Assembly: GCA_040756085.1 (NCBI GenBank)
Contig: JBFMAE010000095.1
Location: forward strand, 1-5,899
DNA from: JBFMAE01 sp040756085
Lineage (GTDB): Bacteria > Desulfobacterota > BSN033 > UBA1163
Direction: 5' to 3'
Length of the DNA stretch: 5,899 nucleotides
Shown here one piece after another: positions 5,708 through 5,899 of the stretch. A program made the position numbers and the translations under genes. The notes beneath the pieces were generated by a model, which saw nothing but the letters and a program-made list of their open reading frames with translations, did not search any database and had not been told where the DNA came from. Position 1 is the stretch's first letter. Each line of letters opens with the position of its first letter.

Positions 5708-5899
5708 CTACTTCTTCACCTCTAAAAATGGTTTGAGGAGGTCGATCGGTACAGGAAAGATTGTAGTAGAGTTTTTCTCTGTGGCGACCTCTGTTAAGGT
5801 TTGAAGAAATCTTAATTGGATGGCTGCAGGATTGACACTGATCACATTGGCAGCCTGAGCTAATTTTTCTGCAGCCTGAAATTCCCCATCCGCATGGAT
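5708..5899 (-). CDS. Slipin (stomatin/SPFH-family) membrane protein, C-terminal 63 residues
   Basis: On the minus strand the frame is open from the window edge to TAG at 5710-5708. It encodes GEFQAAEKLAQAANVISVNP, then AIQLRFLQTLTEVATEKNST and FPVPIDLLKPFLEVKK. This is the standard C-terminal ending of bacterial slipins: the last part of the SPFH helical region, the LRxLQTL..(I/V)A.EKNST segment, and a final F-P-hydrophobic-P-I-D-L hairpin. Family members are membrane-anchored, form ring oligomers, and are often encoded with an NfeD-type protease or membrane partner; such a partner would lie outside the window. The N-terminal membrane segment and most of the SPFH domain are also outside. The gene is convergent with the nitroreductase gene and separated from it by the second octamer palindrome. 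Its use of TAG as a stop argues that TAG is not generally read through in this genome. Confidence 0.85.
   Translation of the reverse strand: MHADGEFQAAEKLAQAANVISVNPAAIQLRFLQTLTEVATEKNSTTIFPVPIDLLKPFLEVKK

Overview
The window looks like chromosomal DNA from a Gram-negative, possibly Desulfobacterota-like or other environmental bacterium. This rests on a WbpA-type sugar dehydrogenase, a TrmJ-like fragment, an exported nitroreductase, a slipin and a short-octamer palindromic repeat. The taxonomic guess is weak because no marker gene is complete here. No tRNA, rRNA, CRISPR array, transposase or integrase is visible.

Layout. (1) Positions 2-1477, plus strand: the C-terminal ~490 residues of a large DUF499-type ATPase, a family usually seen in restriction or phage-defence clusters. 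(2) Positions ~1525-1815, plus strand: a broken gene whose expected start codon reads ATA and which has one in-frame TAG; it is probably the decayed next gene of the same operon. (3) Positions 1874-4448, minus strand: a two-gene nucleotide-sugar unit, with a DegT/WbpE-type PLP aminotransferase first and a WbpA-type UDP-sugar 6-dehydrogenase second. They are separated by a palindromic repeat of TGGAATnn octamers. (4) Positions 4645-4956, plus strand: the C-terminal remnant of trmJ, lacking the SPOUT catalytic core. It overlaps the start of (5) positions 4932-5612, plus strand: a secreted SagB/nitroreductase-family flavoprotein. (6) Positions 5618-5693: a second octamer palindrome, between convergent genes. 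(7) Positions 5708-5899, minus strand: the C-terminal 63 residues of a slipin (stomatin/SPFH) protein that runs off the window.

How they fit together. The two sugar genes would catalyse oxidation at C6 and transamination of a UDP-HexNAc, steps in making a di-N-acetylated uronic acid for O-antigen or exopolysaccharide. The C3 oxidase and N-acetyltransferase of that route are not in the window. Broken genes lie on both sides of the sugar unit: the decayed DUF499 neighbour on the left and truncated trmJ on the right. The segment between them is therefore best read as a rearranged or inserted block, with resident chromosome (trmJ tail, nitroreductase, slipin) resuming at about 4645. No complete new system is present. 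The most promising leads are the defence-island edge, the octamer palindrome family and the trmJ junction.
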